Source: Polycladomyces abyssicola (GTDB lineage: Bacteria > Bacillota > Bacilli > Thermoactinomycetales > JIR-001). From it: 64,000 bases of DNA. The translations under genes were made by a program, and so were the position numbers. The notes below the pieces were generated by a model. The model had not been told where the DNA came from and did not search any database. It saw nothing but the letters and a program-made list of their open reading frames with translations. Location of the stretch: the NCBI RefSeq assembly GCF_018326425.1, contig NZ_AP024601.1, forward strand, positions 2,840,001-2,904,000. The letters run 5' to 3'. Below are positions 48,436-59,337 of this stretch, piece by piece. The first letter of the stretch is position 1. Each line of letters starts with the position of its first letter.

Positions 48436-49404
48436 TTATGAAGCGGAAGCCGGATTCTCTCGTCTCGCGATCAAACCAGCAGCACCAATGATGCCTGCGT
48501 TATTACCCAGCTTCGCAGGCACGATTTCCACACCCTCCGCTGCACTCGGCAACACATGTTTCCGGTAAGCTTCCTTAAGCGGTTGGAACAGCGTATCACC
48601 CGCCCGGGCAACCCCGCCTCCGATTACAAACCGCGCAGGGTTAAGAACAACCGTGATCATGGCCATCACCCGCGCCAATGCATCAACAGCTGTCTGCACC
48701 ACCCGGGAAGCAACCGCATCGCCCTGCTCCGCCGCCTGAAATACGTCTCGGGCAGTCAGCTCTCCTTTTTGGGCCGTTTCAGCCAATACAGTGGACTCCC
48801 CTTTTTCCAACGCTTCTTTGGCCAGTCGGACGATGCCGGTGGCTGAAGAAATCGTTTCCAAACAACCGCGTTGACCGCATCCACAACGCGCGCCATCCGG
48901 CTCGACGCAAACATGACCGATTTCCCCGGCAGCGTTGGATACCCCGTGGATCAAACGGCCGCCCGCTATCACACCACCGCCAACGCCGGTCCCTAACGTG
49001 ATTGCCACCATGTCGTCCACTCCTGCTCCGGCACCGCTCCATGATTCTCCCAATGCCGCGACGTTGGCATCATTGTCGATGCGAACCGGTCTGTTGCAAA
49101 GCGTTTCCAACCGTTCCACGATGGGTACGTTTTCCCACGGTAAATTGGTCAGCCGCTTGATCACTCCCCGCTCCAAGTCCAAAAATCCCGGCAATCCCAT
49201 ACCGATGCCGACGACTTGATCCCAGGAAGTTCCAGATTGGATCGTCACCTCTCGTACGGTCTCCACCACACGTTGCAGAACTGGTTCCGGCCCTTCTCCA
49301 TGCGTTGGGACCTCCGTGTGCTTCAACAAATTCCCTTCTCCATCGACCACACCGATTTTGGCGCTTGTACCACCCAAATCGATTCCGATGTAACGTGCTT
49401 CCAT
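48436..49404 (-). CDS. glk: Glucokinase, ROK family
   Basis: 322 residues from the ATG giving MEARYIGIDLGGTSAKIGVV; a GAGGGG is about 10 bases upstream. ATP-binding DLGGTSAK, catalytic Asp in IDNDANVAALGE, GTGVGGGVIAGG, and the zinc-binding ROK motif (CGCGQRGCLETISSATG) typical of sugar kinases. Phosphorylates cytosolic glucose. Placed ahead of rapZ-yvcK, a fitting link between carbon status and this cluster. Confidence 0.93.
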   Translation of the reverse strand: MEARYIGIDLGGTSAKIGVVDGEGNLLKHTEVPTHGEGPEPVLQRVVETVREVTIQSGTSWDQVVGIGMGLPGFLDLERGVIKRLTNLPWENVPIVERLETLCNRPVRIDNDANVAALGESWSGAGAGVDDMVAITLGTGVGGGVIAGGRLIHGVSNAAGEIGHVCVEPDGARCGCGQRGCLETISSATGIVRLAKEALEKGESTVLAETAQKGELTARDVFQAAEQGDAVASRVVQTAVDALARVMAMITVVLNPARFVIGGGVARAGDTLFQPLKEAYRKHVLPSAAEGVEIVPAKLGNNAGIIGAAGLIARRENPASAS

Positions 49405-49471
49405 GCCTCCATACCCCTCGTCTGAATGGTCTTGCGACTTGCTATGACTATACTCCAATAAGGTAAACCGG

Positions 49472-49948
49472 TCAAGCAATGATATTTTCTGTCTCGGTGT
49501 GAAGCGTGTAATCAATCAGTTCTTCCGACGGCGTATACGTAAATCGACCAATCAGCAAGTCCTGACCGGATGCGATGCGATCAAACACAAACCGATCGCC
49601 GGGTGCCGTCGGCAATTGGCTGATCGTATCCACGGGATGCCAGCGCAAAATCCCTTCTTCTGTGTGCCGCAACAATGAACCCGTATAGCGATCCGCATAA
49701 AAAGTAAACATCATCCATTCCTGTACCAACTGATCCCCGTCCCGAACACAAATCGTAAATATCCCGCGCAAACGGGGTTGGATCAGGGTGAGCCCGGTCT
49801 CTTCGACAAATTCACGTTGAACGGTTTCCATCAGCGTCTCACCGGGTTCCACTTTGCCACCGGGTGCGGCCCACCATCCACGTCGCGGCTTTTGCAGCAA
49901 CAACACGCGGTTCCGATCCCGCAAAATACAATTGGCCACACGTTGCAT
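49472..49948 (-). CDS. Nudix hydrolase (YvcI-like)
   Basis: 158 residues. Nudix box GGKVEPGETLMETVQREFVE followed by ETGL matches GX5EX7REUXEEXGU. Preceded by VANCILRDRNRVLLLQKPRR and WWAAPGG. Probably cleaves an oxidised or signalling nucleotide. In Bacillus yvcI heads the rapZ-yvcK-whiA operon, and here the same order holds with glk inserted. The HTETENIIA end is short and polar. Confidence 0.88.
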   Translation of the reverse strand: MQRVANCILRDRNRVLLLQKPRRGWWAAPGGKVEPGETLMETVQREFVEETGLTLIQPRLRGIFTICVRDGDQLVQEWMMFTFYADRYTGSLLRHTEEGILRWHPVDTISQLPTAPGDRFVFDRIASGQDLLIGRFTYTPSEELIDYTLHTETENIIA

Positions 49949-50081
49949 CCGCTTTCACCTCTGGATTTTAGCATATCATTCTATTCCTTGGCGTGTAAAT
50001 TTTTTAAAAAGAAAACAAGCGGGGATGACCCCCGCTGAGACGATTTGCATATCCTGTGGGCGTGGAAAAACCAACCGGTCG

Positions 50082-50594
50082 TCATCTTCGGGGCAAAATG
50101 GAATCGGATTCCCGCGCTTCCCGCTTTGTTTCGGGATGAGAGTCCGCTTGCATTGCCTGCCAAAACTCCTGCTGAAAATACTCGGTCACCTTTTGCATCA
50201 ATACCCGTCGGGGCAAGATACCAATAAATTTGTTTTTCACATCGATGATCGGAATGTAGGGCCGATCGATCAATACTTCAAAAGCGAATGAGAAAATGGA
50301 ATTGGCCATGATTCCTGAGTGATTCTTGTTCATTGCTTCGTACACACGATGATGAGGGAGCATGTGGAAATTGAAATCTCCTTTGGACATCATGAAGTCC
50401 AAGATGTTCGTCTTACTGATCAATCCCTCGACTTCCCCGTTATCATTGATCACCGGGACCGATGCGTATCCGCGCCGCATCAACACCCGCAATGCACGCT
50501 CCAATGTCCAGTCGGGCGCCACCGTCACTACTTTTTCCTTCGGAATGATCAACGACGCAATCTCTCTGGAAAACAGGAATCCGTCGTTTTTCAT
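50082..50594 (-). CDS. Tandem CBS-domain protein, CbpB/DarB (YkuL)-like
   Basis: 170 residues from the ATG 6 bases after AGGGGAG; the longer frame reads into the preceding terminator. Two CBS motifs: VVTVAPDWTLERALRVLMRR GYASVPVI...GLISKTNILDFM and NSIFSFAFEVLIDRPYIPII...GILPRRVLMQKV. The second half resembles YkuL/CbpB, which binds c-di-AMP and interacts with Rel. The c-di-AMP role is inferred from similarity only. Follows a terminator, so it is its own unit. Confidence 0.75.
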   Translation of the reverse strand: MKNDGFLFSREIASLIIPKEKVVTVAPDWTLERALRVLMRRGYASVPVINDNGEVEGLISKTNILDFMMSKGDFNFHMLPHHRVYEAMNKNHSGIMANSIFSFAFEVLIDRPYIPIIDVKNKFIGILPRRVLMQKVTEYFQQEFWQAMQADSHPETKREARESDSILPRR

Positions 50595-50642
50595 ACTGCT
50601 CTCCCCTGTCGCGGAAATGCGGTCGATAGGCTGGACATAAAA

Positions 50643-50672
50643 ACACCGCCGGAAAGGCGCTCCGGCGGCGAA
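50643..50672. terminator. Terminator between trxB and the CBS gene
   Basis: CCGCCGGAGC... hairpin (CCGCCGGA/TCCGGCGG, mismatch tolerant) with TGTTTTT on the minus strand and A/T-rich flanks on the other. Confidence 0.7.
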
Positions 50673-50793
50673 AAAACTTGCACCAGATGCGCCTTCTCTC
50701 CATTTCATGCGCAACTGCTTCGATCCGTTCGGACGCTGACATGTCCTTCACTTATCGAAACGGTAATCCGCACCGGAGAGTTCCCGTTGGTCT

Positions 50794-52041
<1,248 letters not shown>

Positions 52042-52359
52042 TTATTTGGCCATCTGTTCCAGAAATGTTTCGATCTGTTCCTGAGTTTTGGCCTCCCGAC
52101 TCGGCAGACGGCCGGTTTCCCGACCGTCTTCGAACACGATGAATGTCGGAATCCCTCTTACATTATATTGTTCTGCGATGGTACGTGATTCATCCACATC
52201 GATCTCGCCAAACTGAAAATCGGAAGCAAACTTTTTCTCGATCTCAGGCAAAAACGGTGCCACTCGTTTACAGTCGACGCACCAGCCGGCATTGAACTCC
52301 ACCACTTTTTTTCCTGATGCGATAAACTGTGCAAACGACTGTTGATTCAATTTTTCCAT
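52042..52359 (-). CDS. Thioredoxin-family protein with WCVDC active site
   Basis: 105 residues; GGGGGGAG precedes the ATG. Thioredoxin fold complete (VVEFNAGWCVDCKRVAPFLP, RGIPTFIVFEDGRETGR with the cis-Pro). The active site is WCVDC, not the WCGPC of the general thioredoxin, so redox potential and partners probably differ. Lies between the TPR-HTH gene and trxB on the same strand. Confidence 0.88.
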   Translation of the reverse strand: MEKLNQQSFAQFIASGKKVVEFNAGWCVDCKRVAPFLPEIEKKFASDFQFGEIDVDESRTIAEQYNVRGIPTFIVFEDGRETGRLPSREAKTQEQIETFLEQMAK

Positions 52360-52406
52360 CGCACTCTCCCCCCTTGCAACCTCACGATGTCAACGCCCGA
52401 TGCTGT

Positions 52407-54140
52407 TTACTCGGTTGAACGGGTGGAAATCTCCTTGAAATGGCGGCTCAGTGCACATGTTTGTTCCATCTGGCGGGCGTGTCTGCCGACTGTGGACGGG
52501 GATACGCCGTATTTTTCCGCCACTTCTGTTTGTGTCCGCCCTTGTCCGTGCAGCTTGGCGATCACATATTCCAAGGCAGCCGCCCAGCCTTCCACTTTTC
52601 TGACGGTGGGCAACTCCTTTTGTTTTTGCGTCAAAAAGGCGGTCCACAAGATCTGTGCGTCTTGGAGCAACGCCTCTGGATAACGACCTTTCATGTGGCC
52701 GAAGCAGCATTCCAGCACTTGGCGCCAGACTTGGATCTCACTGGCTTGCTTGGCCAATTGTTCTGCCGAAATGACGTGCTCAGCACCACCCATCCGGACA
52801 CGGTAAGGACCTTTGGCCCCAATCTGATACAAGATCATCAGGGCCGTTTTCTTCAGTTCATCATCGTGATCCGGACTCAACAGGAACTGGCGCAGGATTT
52901 GCTCCACTTCCTCATCCGCCATCCAGCTCAACAAATGCAGGATTTGCTGTTTCGTCTCCTCATCCCCGTGTTGGAGGGCCCAGTAAAACGACGAACGGAC
53001 CAAGGGGTTGACCCGAAATTGCTCGGGCACGGGGTTCGTCTGATCCTTCGACGACTTCGCCTGTTCATGAAACGGCAACTGATAATGGTAGCTGATCAGC
53101 GGAAGCTCCCGCTGATCCAGACGCCATTTCTTTAGCAAGCCCAGATAGTACCGGGGTACGGGAGAATCAGGATCCATCTCGGCTGCGATGCTCCAGTACT
53201 TTTGTGCCTTGCGCCAGCGACCTGTATTCATCGATGCGGCTGCAAGATAATGATACAAGCTGGGTTCCGGCTGACTCTCCATCAGAAGCAGACGGTGAAA
53301 TGCTTTGTAAGCAGCTTCGTGTTCCCCCAGAATGCCCAATGTGGTGGCCAGTTTGTACAGATGCTCCACATGAGTGGGAACGAGCTTTTTCAACATGCCA
53401 ACCAACCGGTCCCGCTCTGATTCACGTCCCAGGTGCTGATACAGCACGGCCAAGTTGCACAACGCATGCAAATTTCCCCGGTCTGTCTCCAGCACCTGAT
53501 GGATCGTGTCCACCGCCCGCTGAAACTGGCCCGTGTAATAATACGCCAATGCCAGATTGTTACGTGCGGCCAAAAAGTCGGGATACGCTTCCACCAGTTC
53601 CTCCAGCAGTTGTGTGGCCAGAACGAAGCGCCCTTCTTCCAAATGTTTGCGGGCTGTATCGTGCTTGACAAACCATTCCGGACGATCCACGCGCTCCGGA
53701 CGCCGCGGAGGCCGCCCCAGTTCGTAGGCCAGCATCTGGAGCATTTCTTCCGCTTCTTCGGCAAACTCGCCGTCCGGGTCTTTCTCCAAATAGGTGACCA
53801 AATATTCTTCGGCCAACTCGAAATCGTCCATGTTGGCCGCATTATTCGCCATGTAGAAATAACACTCGTGCAATTCCGGATCGATTTCGTTCAACACGGT
53901 TTCCAACACTTCATTGGATTCATCAAACCGCCCCATCTCGGATAAAATCCCCGCCAAATTGCAGTGATTGATGGGGTTGTCCGGTTCCTTCTCCACTGCC
54001 AGACGGAAATATTTCAATGCTTTGGGGTAGTTTTGCTTGTCCAGCGAGCGAACCGCCCGCTCAAAGAAAAAACCGGCATCCATACGAAGCCGAACGACTT
54101 TTCTCGATTGATTTCGCCATTTTGCTTCTTGTTTTTTCAT
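52407..54140 (-). CDS. TPR-repeat protein with C-terminal helix-turn-helix (YvcD-like)
   Basis: 577 residues; GGGGGG is 5 bases before the ATG. N-terminal tetratricopeptide repeats (about 20-350): NYPKALKYFRLAVEKEPDNP, NNLALAYYYTGQFQRAVDTI, and AVLYQHLGRESERDRLVGML. A middle helical domain follows. A C-terminal helix-turn-helix at about 535-562 (RTQTEVAEKYGVSPSTVGRH) could bind DNA. Neighbouring trxB matches the Bacillus yvcD context. Function unknown; the TPR-plus-HTH design suggests regulation by protein contact. Confidence 0.8.
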   Translation of the reverse strand: MKKQEAKWRNQSRKVVRLRMDAGFFFERAVRSLDKQNYPKALKYFRLAVEKEPDNPINHCNLAGILSEMGRFDESNEVLETVLNEIDPELHECYFYMANNAANMDDFELAEEYLVTYLEKDPDGEFAEEAEEMLQMLAYELGRPPRRPERVDRPEWFVKHDTARKHLEEGRFVLATQLLEELVEAYPDFLAARNNLALAYYYTGQFQRAVDTIHQVLETDRGNLHALCNLAVLYQHLGRESERDRLVGMLKKLVPTHVEHLYKLATTLGILGEHEAAYKAFHRLLLMESQPEPSLYHYLAAASMNTGRWRKAQKYWSIAAEMDPDSPVPRYYLGLLKKWRLDQRELPLISYHYQLPFHEQAKSSKDQTNPVPEQFRVNPLVRSSFYWALQHGDEETKQQILHLLSWMADEEVEQILRQFLLSPDHDDELKKTALMILYQIGAKGPYRVRMGGAEHVISAEQLAKQASEIQVWRQVLECCFGHMKGRYPEALLQDAQILWTAFLTQKQKELPTVRKVEGWAAALEYVIAKLHGQGRTQTEVAEKYGVSPSTVGRHARQMEQTCALSRHFKEISTRSTE

Positions 54141-54229
54141 GTTTTCCCCCCACCCAGCACCTGTTACAAGCTGGTGGTCGGTATTTGGTGATCGACTTTG
54201 GAAAGATTATACCACAATTTCACACAGGT

Positions 54230-55180
54230 TTACATTCCCCCGCGGAACAATGTGCTGATCGACCCTCCCCGTTCGATCAGATCGATTGCTTTCGCCAACA
54301 AGGGCGCCATCGACAACACTTTCAGTTTGGGCGAGGACACCACTTCCGGCAATGGCAGGGTGTCCGTGACGACCACTTCACGGATGCCGGGATGAACCAA
54401 TCGTTCCCACGCACGATCGGAAAACACGGGATGGGTGGCACACACGTACGCCGGTTCGGCACCTTTGGCCAGCAATCCCTCCACAACACTCACAATCGTG
54501 CCGCCGGTATCGATCATATCCTCGATGACTATGGGGGTTCTCCCCTCCACTTCGCCGATGATATGCGTAATGTCCGCCTTATGATGGGCCGGCCGCTTTT
54601 TCATCATGATCGCGAACGGGGCATCCAGATACGTGGCCAGTTTTTCTGCCATTTTGGCTCTTCCTGCGTCAGGAGAGACTACCACCGGGTTCATGATGTT
54701 CTTTGATTTGAGATATTCCGTCATATGGTCTAGTGCGGTTAGATGATCGACGGGTGTGTGAAAAAATCCCTGGATGGCGGGTGCGTGCAAATCGATGGTG
54801 ATGACGCGATCAATACCGACCACCGTCAGCAAATCAACCACCACTTTGGCCGTGATCGGCTCCCGCGGTGCATCTTTCTTCTCCTGGCGGGCATAACCGA
54901 AATAGGGAATCACTGCATTGACGCTGCAGGCGGAAGCCCGTCTGGCGGCATCTGCCATGATCAGGAGTTCCATCAGATGGTCGTTGATCGGATGGGAAAA
55001 GGTTTGCACGATATATAAATCGGCATTGCGCACGCTTTCTTCATAGTGAACGTAGATTTCTCCGCTTTTGAAGCGGCTGATCCGCACACTGCCCAATTGC
55101 TTCTTTAAATGGGATGCGATTTTCTCGGCCAGTTTCGGGTTGGACGTACCGGAAAACAACATGTATCCCTTGGATTGCAT
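54230..55180 (-). CDS. prs: Ribose-phosphate pyrophosphokinase
   Basis: 316 residues from the ATG giving MQSKGYMLFSGTSNPKLAEK; GGAGGG is a rather long 12-13 bases upstream. Makes PRPP for nucleotides, histidine and tryptophan. ATP site RQEKKDAPREPITAKVVVDL, metal DLHAPAIQGFF, flexible loop VVSPDAGRAKMAEKLA, and PRPP loop VIEDMIDTGGTIVS. In Bacillus prs sits with gcaD and spoVG; here it stands alone, about 1.3 kb from the end of the his operon, which consumes PRPP. Confidence 0.94.
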   Translation of the reverse strand: MQSKGYMLFSGTSNPKLAEKIASHLKKQLGSVRISRFKSGEIYVHYEESVRNADLYIVQTFSHPINDHLMELLIMADAARRASACSVNAVIPYFGYARQEKKDAPREPITAKVVVDLLTVVGIDRVITIDLHAPAIQGFFHTPVDHLTALDHMTEYLKSKNIMNPVVVSPDAGRAKMAEKLATYLDAPFAIMMKKRPAHHKADITHIIGEVEGRTPIVIEDMIDTGGTIVSVVEGLLAKGAEPAYVCATHPVFSDRAWERLVHPGIREVVVTDTLPLPEVVSSPKLKVLSMAPLLAKAIDLIERGGSISTLFRGGM

Positions 55181-55483
55181 AAGTGGTACAATCCCTCCGT
55201 TTGGTTTCCCGCGACAGCTTGCCACGCATCATCGTATGAACATTTCCTCATTTCCGTCCCGTTTCCTCCCAAAAAAAGAAAAAAGACCGACAGGATGAAC
55301 CGTAAACGTTCCGCTTTTGAACAACATCAGCCCAAGCATCAACATACTGCGGTAAGAACAGGAAATAAATGGATTATTTGCGCGAATCAAGGAGTTGTAG
55401 TAAAGTTTCAGTGAATAAAGCTTCTATTCAACCCGATCCAAAGCAACAAAGTGTATCCACAATATGGGAGAGGGGGGTAGAAG
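55181..55483. other. Divergent intergenic region between prs and the methyltransferase gene
   Basis: About 300 bases, no frame recognised. It must contain both promoters; neither could be fixed with confidence. Confidence 0.4.
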
Positions 55484-56266
55484 TTGCGAGTGTCTACAGT
55501 AAGGTTGCAAGAGTTCAAGAAAGAAATTGATGTTATACAGATGCTGCTGGAAGCAGGTTTATTCCAGGAAAAAGAGCGCTGGATATTGGAGATGATTCGG
55601 CCTGAGCGATTGATGCGGTTGTATCAGGTGCTGAATCAACGTACCAGATATATCTCCGTGTTGCTTGAAGCTGTTGATGACGGACACAACCAGGCAGCGG
55701 TTCTTAGAACGGCGGATGCCTTTGGTATCCAGGATATTTCCGTTGTCACCGGGAATCAACCGTTTGAACCAAGCAAGAAGATTACCCAAGGTGCCCATAA
55801 ATGGCTGACGATCAAGAAGAAACCAGACCTGCAAACGGCGGTGAAAGATCTGAAGTCGGAGGGTTATCAAATCTACGCCACATATCTTGGGGATGGTGCG
55901 GTACCGGTCGAAGAAATCGACCTTTCCAAACCCACCGTGCTCATTTTCGGCAATGAGCACAAGGGAATCTCGGAAGAAGCGGCCAATCTGGCAGATGGGA
56001 AATTCTACATTCCCATGTATGGCTTTGTGCAAAGTTTCAATATCTCCGTAGCAGCGGCGCTTGCCCTGCAGGAAGTAACGAAACGGGCCCGTGAAACGGC
56101 CAAAGAGCGCTATTATCTGACTGACAAGGAGAAGCGGGAGTTATACCTGGAATGGATCTTAAAAACGCTTCGACCACAAACCCGGAAAAAGGTGCAAAAG
56201 AGATTGGAGATGTCAGGGCAATCGCTTGCCAACCATGAAAGCAGCATCCACAGGCTAACTGGCTAG
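55484..56266 (+). CDS. trmH: SpoU/TrmH-family RNA 2'-O-methyltransferase
   Basis: 260 residues, TTG start 6 bases after GGGGGG. Knotted SPOUT fold with three motifs: NQAAVLRTADAFG (catalytic Arg), LIFGNEHKGIS, and IPMYGFVQSFNISVAAALAL (SAM-binding knot). Length and N-terminal helical extension fit TrmH, which methylates G18 of tRNA; a role on rRNA is also possible. The C-terminal basic helices (RARETAKERYYLTDKEKREL) aid RNA binding. The end of the gene runs directly into the dispersed repeat. Confidence 0.85.
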   Translation: MRVSTVRLQEFKKEIDVIQMLLEAGLFQEKERWILEMIRPERLMRLYQVLNQRTRYISVLLEAVDDGHNQAAVLRTADAFGIQDISVVTGNQPFEPSKKITQGAHKWLTIKKKPDLQTAVKDLKSEGYQIYATYLGDGAVPVEEIDLSKPTVLIFGNEHKGISEEAANLADGKFYIPMYGFVQSFNISVAAALALQEVTKRARETAKERYYLTDKEKRELYLEWILKTLRPQTRKKVQKRLEMSGQSLANHESSIHRLTG

Positions 56267-56430
56267 GATGTGTCTGGTGAATACTGTCCAATTGCTTTCC
56301 CGGCTCGCTCCACCTGCGCCCTGCAAGGAAGCAGACCATGACCGTTCCGACCCGGAGCGCAGAAAGCGGGCAAGTACGTCTTCTTCTTGAGGAAATTGCC
56401 CGTGATTTCATTCCTGCGCTTTCCGGGGCT
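56262..56430 (+). repeat. Dispersed repeat, copy B
   Basis: Aligns with the minus strand of 6028-6187 (see copy A). It begins at the trmH stop and, past the common part, continues in sequence not shared with copy A. No open frame of note. A degenerate mobile element or REP-like unit is likely. Confidence 0.75.
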
Positions 56431-56529
56431 TCACTCGGCTGGACCTCGGCCAATCTCACTTGGGAAACATTTCCCCTTTACTGATACATCACTGAAACAG
56501 AGCTGACTCCTGTCAGGCCGTGCAAAGGG

Positions 56530-56568
56530 AAAAACAAAGCCCACCATCGTGCAGATGGTGGGTGGCTT
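56530..56568 (-). terminator. Terminator of the histidine operon
   Basis: ACCCACCATC/GATGGTGGGC stem followed on the minus strand by TTTGTTTTT, shortly after the hisI stop. Confidence 0.85.
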
Positions 56569-56575
56569 TTATCCA

Positions 56576-57220
56576 TTATTCCTTCTGATCGGCATAACGT
56601 CCGCGCAATTCGGCCAATACGTCGTCCAACGGCAGTTTGGCGTGCCTGAGCAACACCAACAGATGGAACAGCAGATCGGCCGTCTCATACCGCAATTCCT
56701 CATGCGATTCGTTTTTGGCAGCGATGATCACTTCGGCTGCCTCTTCGCCCACTTTTTTCAGGATTTTGTCCAGTCCTTTTTCAAACAGATAGGTGGTGTA
56801 GGAGCCTTCCGGGCGTTCCGCCTCACGCCGGGTGATGAGGGATTCCAACCGGTTGAGGATGTCAAATCTGTCGGTTGTCGGTTGATCCCCGGATGGATCG
56901 ACGGGACGAAAACAACTGACGGCACCGGTGTGGCAGGCCGGTCCGTTGGGGATCACCTTGACCAACAGGGCATCCCGGTCACAATCCCACTGAAGGGAAA
57001 CGACGCGCTGCGTATGACCCGACGTTTCCCCTTTGTGCCAGAGAGATTGGCGCGAACGGCTCCAAAACCAGGTTTCCCCCGTCTCGATCGTTTTTTTCAA
57101 CGCGGTTTCATTCATATAGGCCAGCGTCAACACTTCCTTGCTCACCGCATCCTGAACGATGACGGGAACAAGGCCGCGTTCGTCCCACCGGATCGCGCTT
57201 ATGTCGATTTGACCGTCCAC
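56576..57220 (-). CDS. hisI: Bifunctional phosphoribosyl-AMP cyclohydrolase / phosphoribosyl-ATP pyrophosphatase
   Basis: 214 residues, GTG start. Residues 1-110 are the cyclohydrolase ([48 protein letters not shown], and the zinc Cys-His in [12 protein letters not shown]). Residues about 115-205 are the pyrophosphatase ([34 protein letters not shown]). Steps 2 and 3 of histidine synthesis. Overlaps hisF by 22 bases. Confidence 0.96.
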   Translation of the reverse strand: MDGQIDISAIRWDERGLVPVIVQDAVSKEVLTLAYMNETALKKTIETGETWFWSRSRQSLWHKGETSGHTQRVVSLQWDCDRDALLVKVIPNGPACHTGAVSCFRPVDPSGDQPTTDRFDILNRLESLITRREAERPEGSYTTYLFEKGLDKILKKVGEEAAEVIIAAKNESHEELRYETADLLFHLLVLLRHAKLPLDDVLAELRGRYADQKE

Positions 57221-57975
57221 CGCACGTTCACTCCTTTGTCCGCCAAATACCGTTTCACTTCTTCGATGGAAAGCTCCTGATAGTGGAAAATGGACGCCGC
57301 CAGTGCCGCATCCGCTCCCGCTTCTTCAAAAGCCTCATAAAAGTGACGTGCCTCCCCGGCCCCTCCGGAAGCAATGACCGGCACGCGTACCGCATCCGCC
57401 ACTGCGCGGGTGAGTGCCAAATCGTAGCCGTCCTTTTGTCCGTCCTGGTCCATGCTGGTGAGCAGAATCTCTCCAGCCCCACGATCAACGGCTTCCTTGG
57501 CCCATTCGACAGCACGTTTACCTGTTTCCCGCCTGCCGCCGTGCGTGTAGACGAACCAATCGTCCTGTTCGGAATCGTATTTGGCGTCGATCGCAACGAC
57601 GATGCACTGGCTGCCGAACCGGCGAGCGCCATCTTCGATCAGCTGGGGATTCAAAATGGCGGAAGTGTTGATCGACACCTTGTCCGCACCGGCACGAAGG
57701 AGCCGGAACATATCCTCCACCGAACCGATGCCGCCTCCGACCGTAAAGGGGATCGTCAGTTGCGCCGCGGCATTTTGCACCACATCGATCATCGTTTTGC
57801 GCCCTTCGTGGGAAGCGGAAATGTCCAGAAAGACCAGTTCATCCGCGCCTTCCCGGTCATACAGACGGGCCAGCTCCACGGGATCGCCGGCATCTCGCAG
57901 CTGTTGGAAGGAAACCCCTTTGACCACGCGTCCGTCTTTTACATCCAAGCAGGGAATGATCCGTTTGGTAATCAT
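57199..57975 (-). CDS. hisF: Imidazole glycerol phosphate synthase, cyclase subunit
   Basis: 258 residues, TIM barrel. Catalytic Asp in [19 protein letters not shown] and [14 protein letters not shown], phosphate loops [17 protein letters not shown] and [17 protein letters not shown]. Joins with HisH, which supplies ammonia. The ATG overlaps the hisA stop by 4 bases. Confidence 0.97.
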   Translation of the reverse strand: MITKRIIPCLDVKDGRVVKGVSFQQLRDAGDPVELARLYDREGADELVFLDISASHEGRKTMIDVVQNAAAQLTIPFTVGGGIGSVEDMFRLLRAGADKVSINTSAILNPQLIEDGARRFGSQCIVVAIDAKYDSEQDDWFVYTHGGRRETGKRAVEWAKEAVDRGAGEILLTSMDQDGQKDGYDLALTRAVADAVRVPVIASGGAGEARHFYEAFEEAGADAALAASIFHYQELSIEEVKRYLADKGVNVRWTVKST

Positions 57976-58718
57976 GGGGTTGCCTCCTCACCTTCAACGG
58001 CACGAACTGCCTCACTCAATCGGATGTCGCCGGTGTACAGCGCCCGGCCCACGATGGCCCCGGCCACGCCTTCCTGTTGATAACGGGCCAGTTCCGCCAG
58101 ATCGGACACGTCCCGCACGCCACCGGAAGCGATTACCTGCTTGCCGCAGGCGCGGGCAAGCGAGCGCACCGCTTCGACGTTGGGACCTTGCAGGGTGCCG
58201 TCCCGGGAAATATCCGTGAAAATGAACGTTTCCGCTCCGTGTCTGGCCATCTCCACTGCCAATTCCTCAGCGCTCACTTCGGCCGTTTTCAACCATCCGT
58301 GGGTGGCGACGCGTCCCTCACGCGCATCTACACCCAGTGCGATCCGGTCACCGTAGTCGGCCAACGCCGTACGGACAAACTCCGGATCGTCAATGGCGGC
58401 AGAGCCGATCACCGCCCGCTGCACACCGATCGACCACAAACGCTCCAGCCGCTCACGTGTGCGCACGCCACCCCCCACCTGCACCGGAATGTCCACCGCA
58501 GCCACAATGGAACGGATCACGTCCTCGTTGACCGCTTCACCGGAGCGAGCCGCATCCAGATCCACCACGTGAAGCCAGCGCGCCCCCTCACGCGCAAATT
58601 GCCGCGCTACTGCGACAGGATCTTGGGCGTACACTGTTTCTGCATCGTAATCACCTTGGTATAAGCGGACGCATCGTCCGCCGCGCAAATCGATCGCCGG
58701 ATATACGACGAAGCTCAT
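57972..58718 (-). CDS. hisA: ProFAR isomerase
   Basis: 248 residues from the ATG giving [20 protein letters not shown], with AAGGTGG upstream; the upstream frame belongs to hisH. TIM barrel; Asp in PAIDLRGG and [14 protein letters not shown], phosphate loops [16 protein letters not shown] and [16 protein letters not shown]. Overlaps hisH by 4 bases. Confidence 0.96.
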   Translation of the reverse strand: MSFVVYPAIDLRGGRCVRLYQGDYDAETVYAQDPVAVARQFAREGARWLHVVDLDAARSGEAVNEDVIRSIVAAVDIPVQVGGGVRTRERLERLWSIGVQRAVIGSAAIDDPEFVRTALADYGDRIALGVDAREGRVATHGWLKTAEVSAEELAVEMARHGAETFIFTDISRDGTLQGPNVEAVRSLARACGKQVIASGGVRDVSDLAELARYQQEGVAGAIVGRALYTGDIRLSEAVRAVEGEEATP

Positions 58719-59335
58719 ACCATTCCCACCTTTTCCTGACAACGCTCGGCAAATCGTTTCAGCAGAGCCATACCCAGTTTCCCGCTTTTCTCCGGATGAA
58801 ACTGCATGCCCACAATATGGCCGCGACCCACAATCGCCGTGACCGGTCCGTGATAATCCGTCACCGCCCATACGTCCTCCGGATTGTCCGCCTGAACGTG
58901 ATAGGAGTGGACGAAATAGACGTGACCTTCCTCGATGCCGCTGAAAAACGGATGCGGCCGATCAAACGACAACCAGTTCCAGCCCATGTGCGGCACTTTC
59001 ATCTCACCAGTAAACGGCACCACATGGCCCGGCAACAGGTTCAATCCTTGATGGTATCCGTGTTCCTCACTGCTGGTAAACAGCAGTTGCATTCCGAGAC
59101 AAATGCCCAACAGCGGTTTGCCTGCCAATACCTCTTCGCGGATGACGTTGTCCAAACCGCGCTCTCCCAGTTCCCGCATGGCATCGCCGAACGCACCCAC
59201 TCCGGGGAGAATCAGCGCGTCGGCTTTTCGGAGTTCTTCGGGATCTTCCGTCACCCTGTATTCAAATCCCATGCGTTCCAGCGCCTTGCTGACGCTGTGC
59301 AAATTGCCCATCCCGTAATCCACGATGGCAATCAT
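58715..59335 (-). CDS. hisH: Imidazole glycerol phosphate synthase, glutaminase subunit
   Basis: 206 residues from the ATG about 10 bases after AGGAG; a GTG two codons upstream is too close to it. Class I amidotransferase: nucleophile Cys in PLLGICLGMQLLF, His and Glu in GMQFHPEKSGKLG, and oxyanion LPGVGAFGDAM. Delivers ammonia to HisF. Confidence 0.96.
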   Translation of the reverse strand: MIAIVDYGMGNLHSVSKALERMGFEYRVTEDPEELRKADALILPGVGAFGDAMRELGERGLDNVIREEVLAGKPLLGICLGMQLLFTSSEEHGYHQGLNLLPGHVVPFTGEMKVPHMGWNWLSFDRPHPFFSGIEEGHVYFVHSYHVQADNPEDVWAVTDYHGPVTAIVGRGHIVGMQFHPEKSGKLGMALLKRFAERCQEKVGMV

Positions 59336-59337
59336 CG

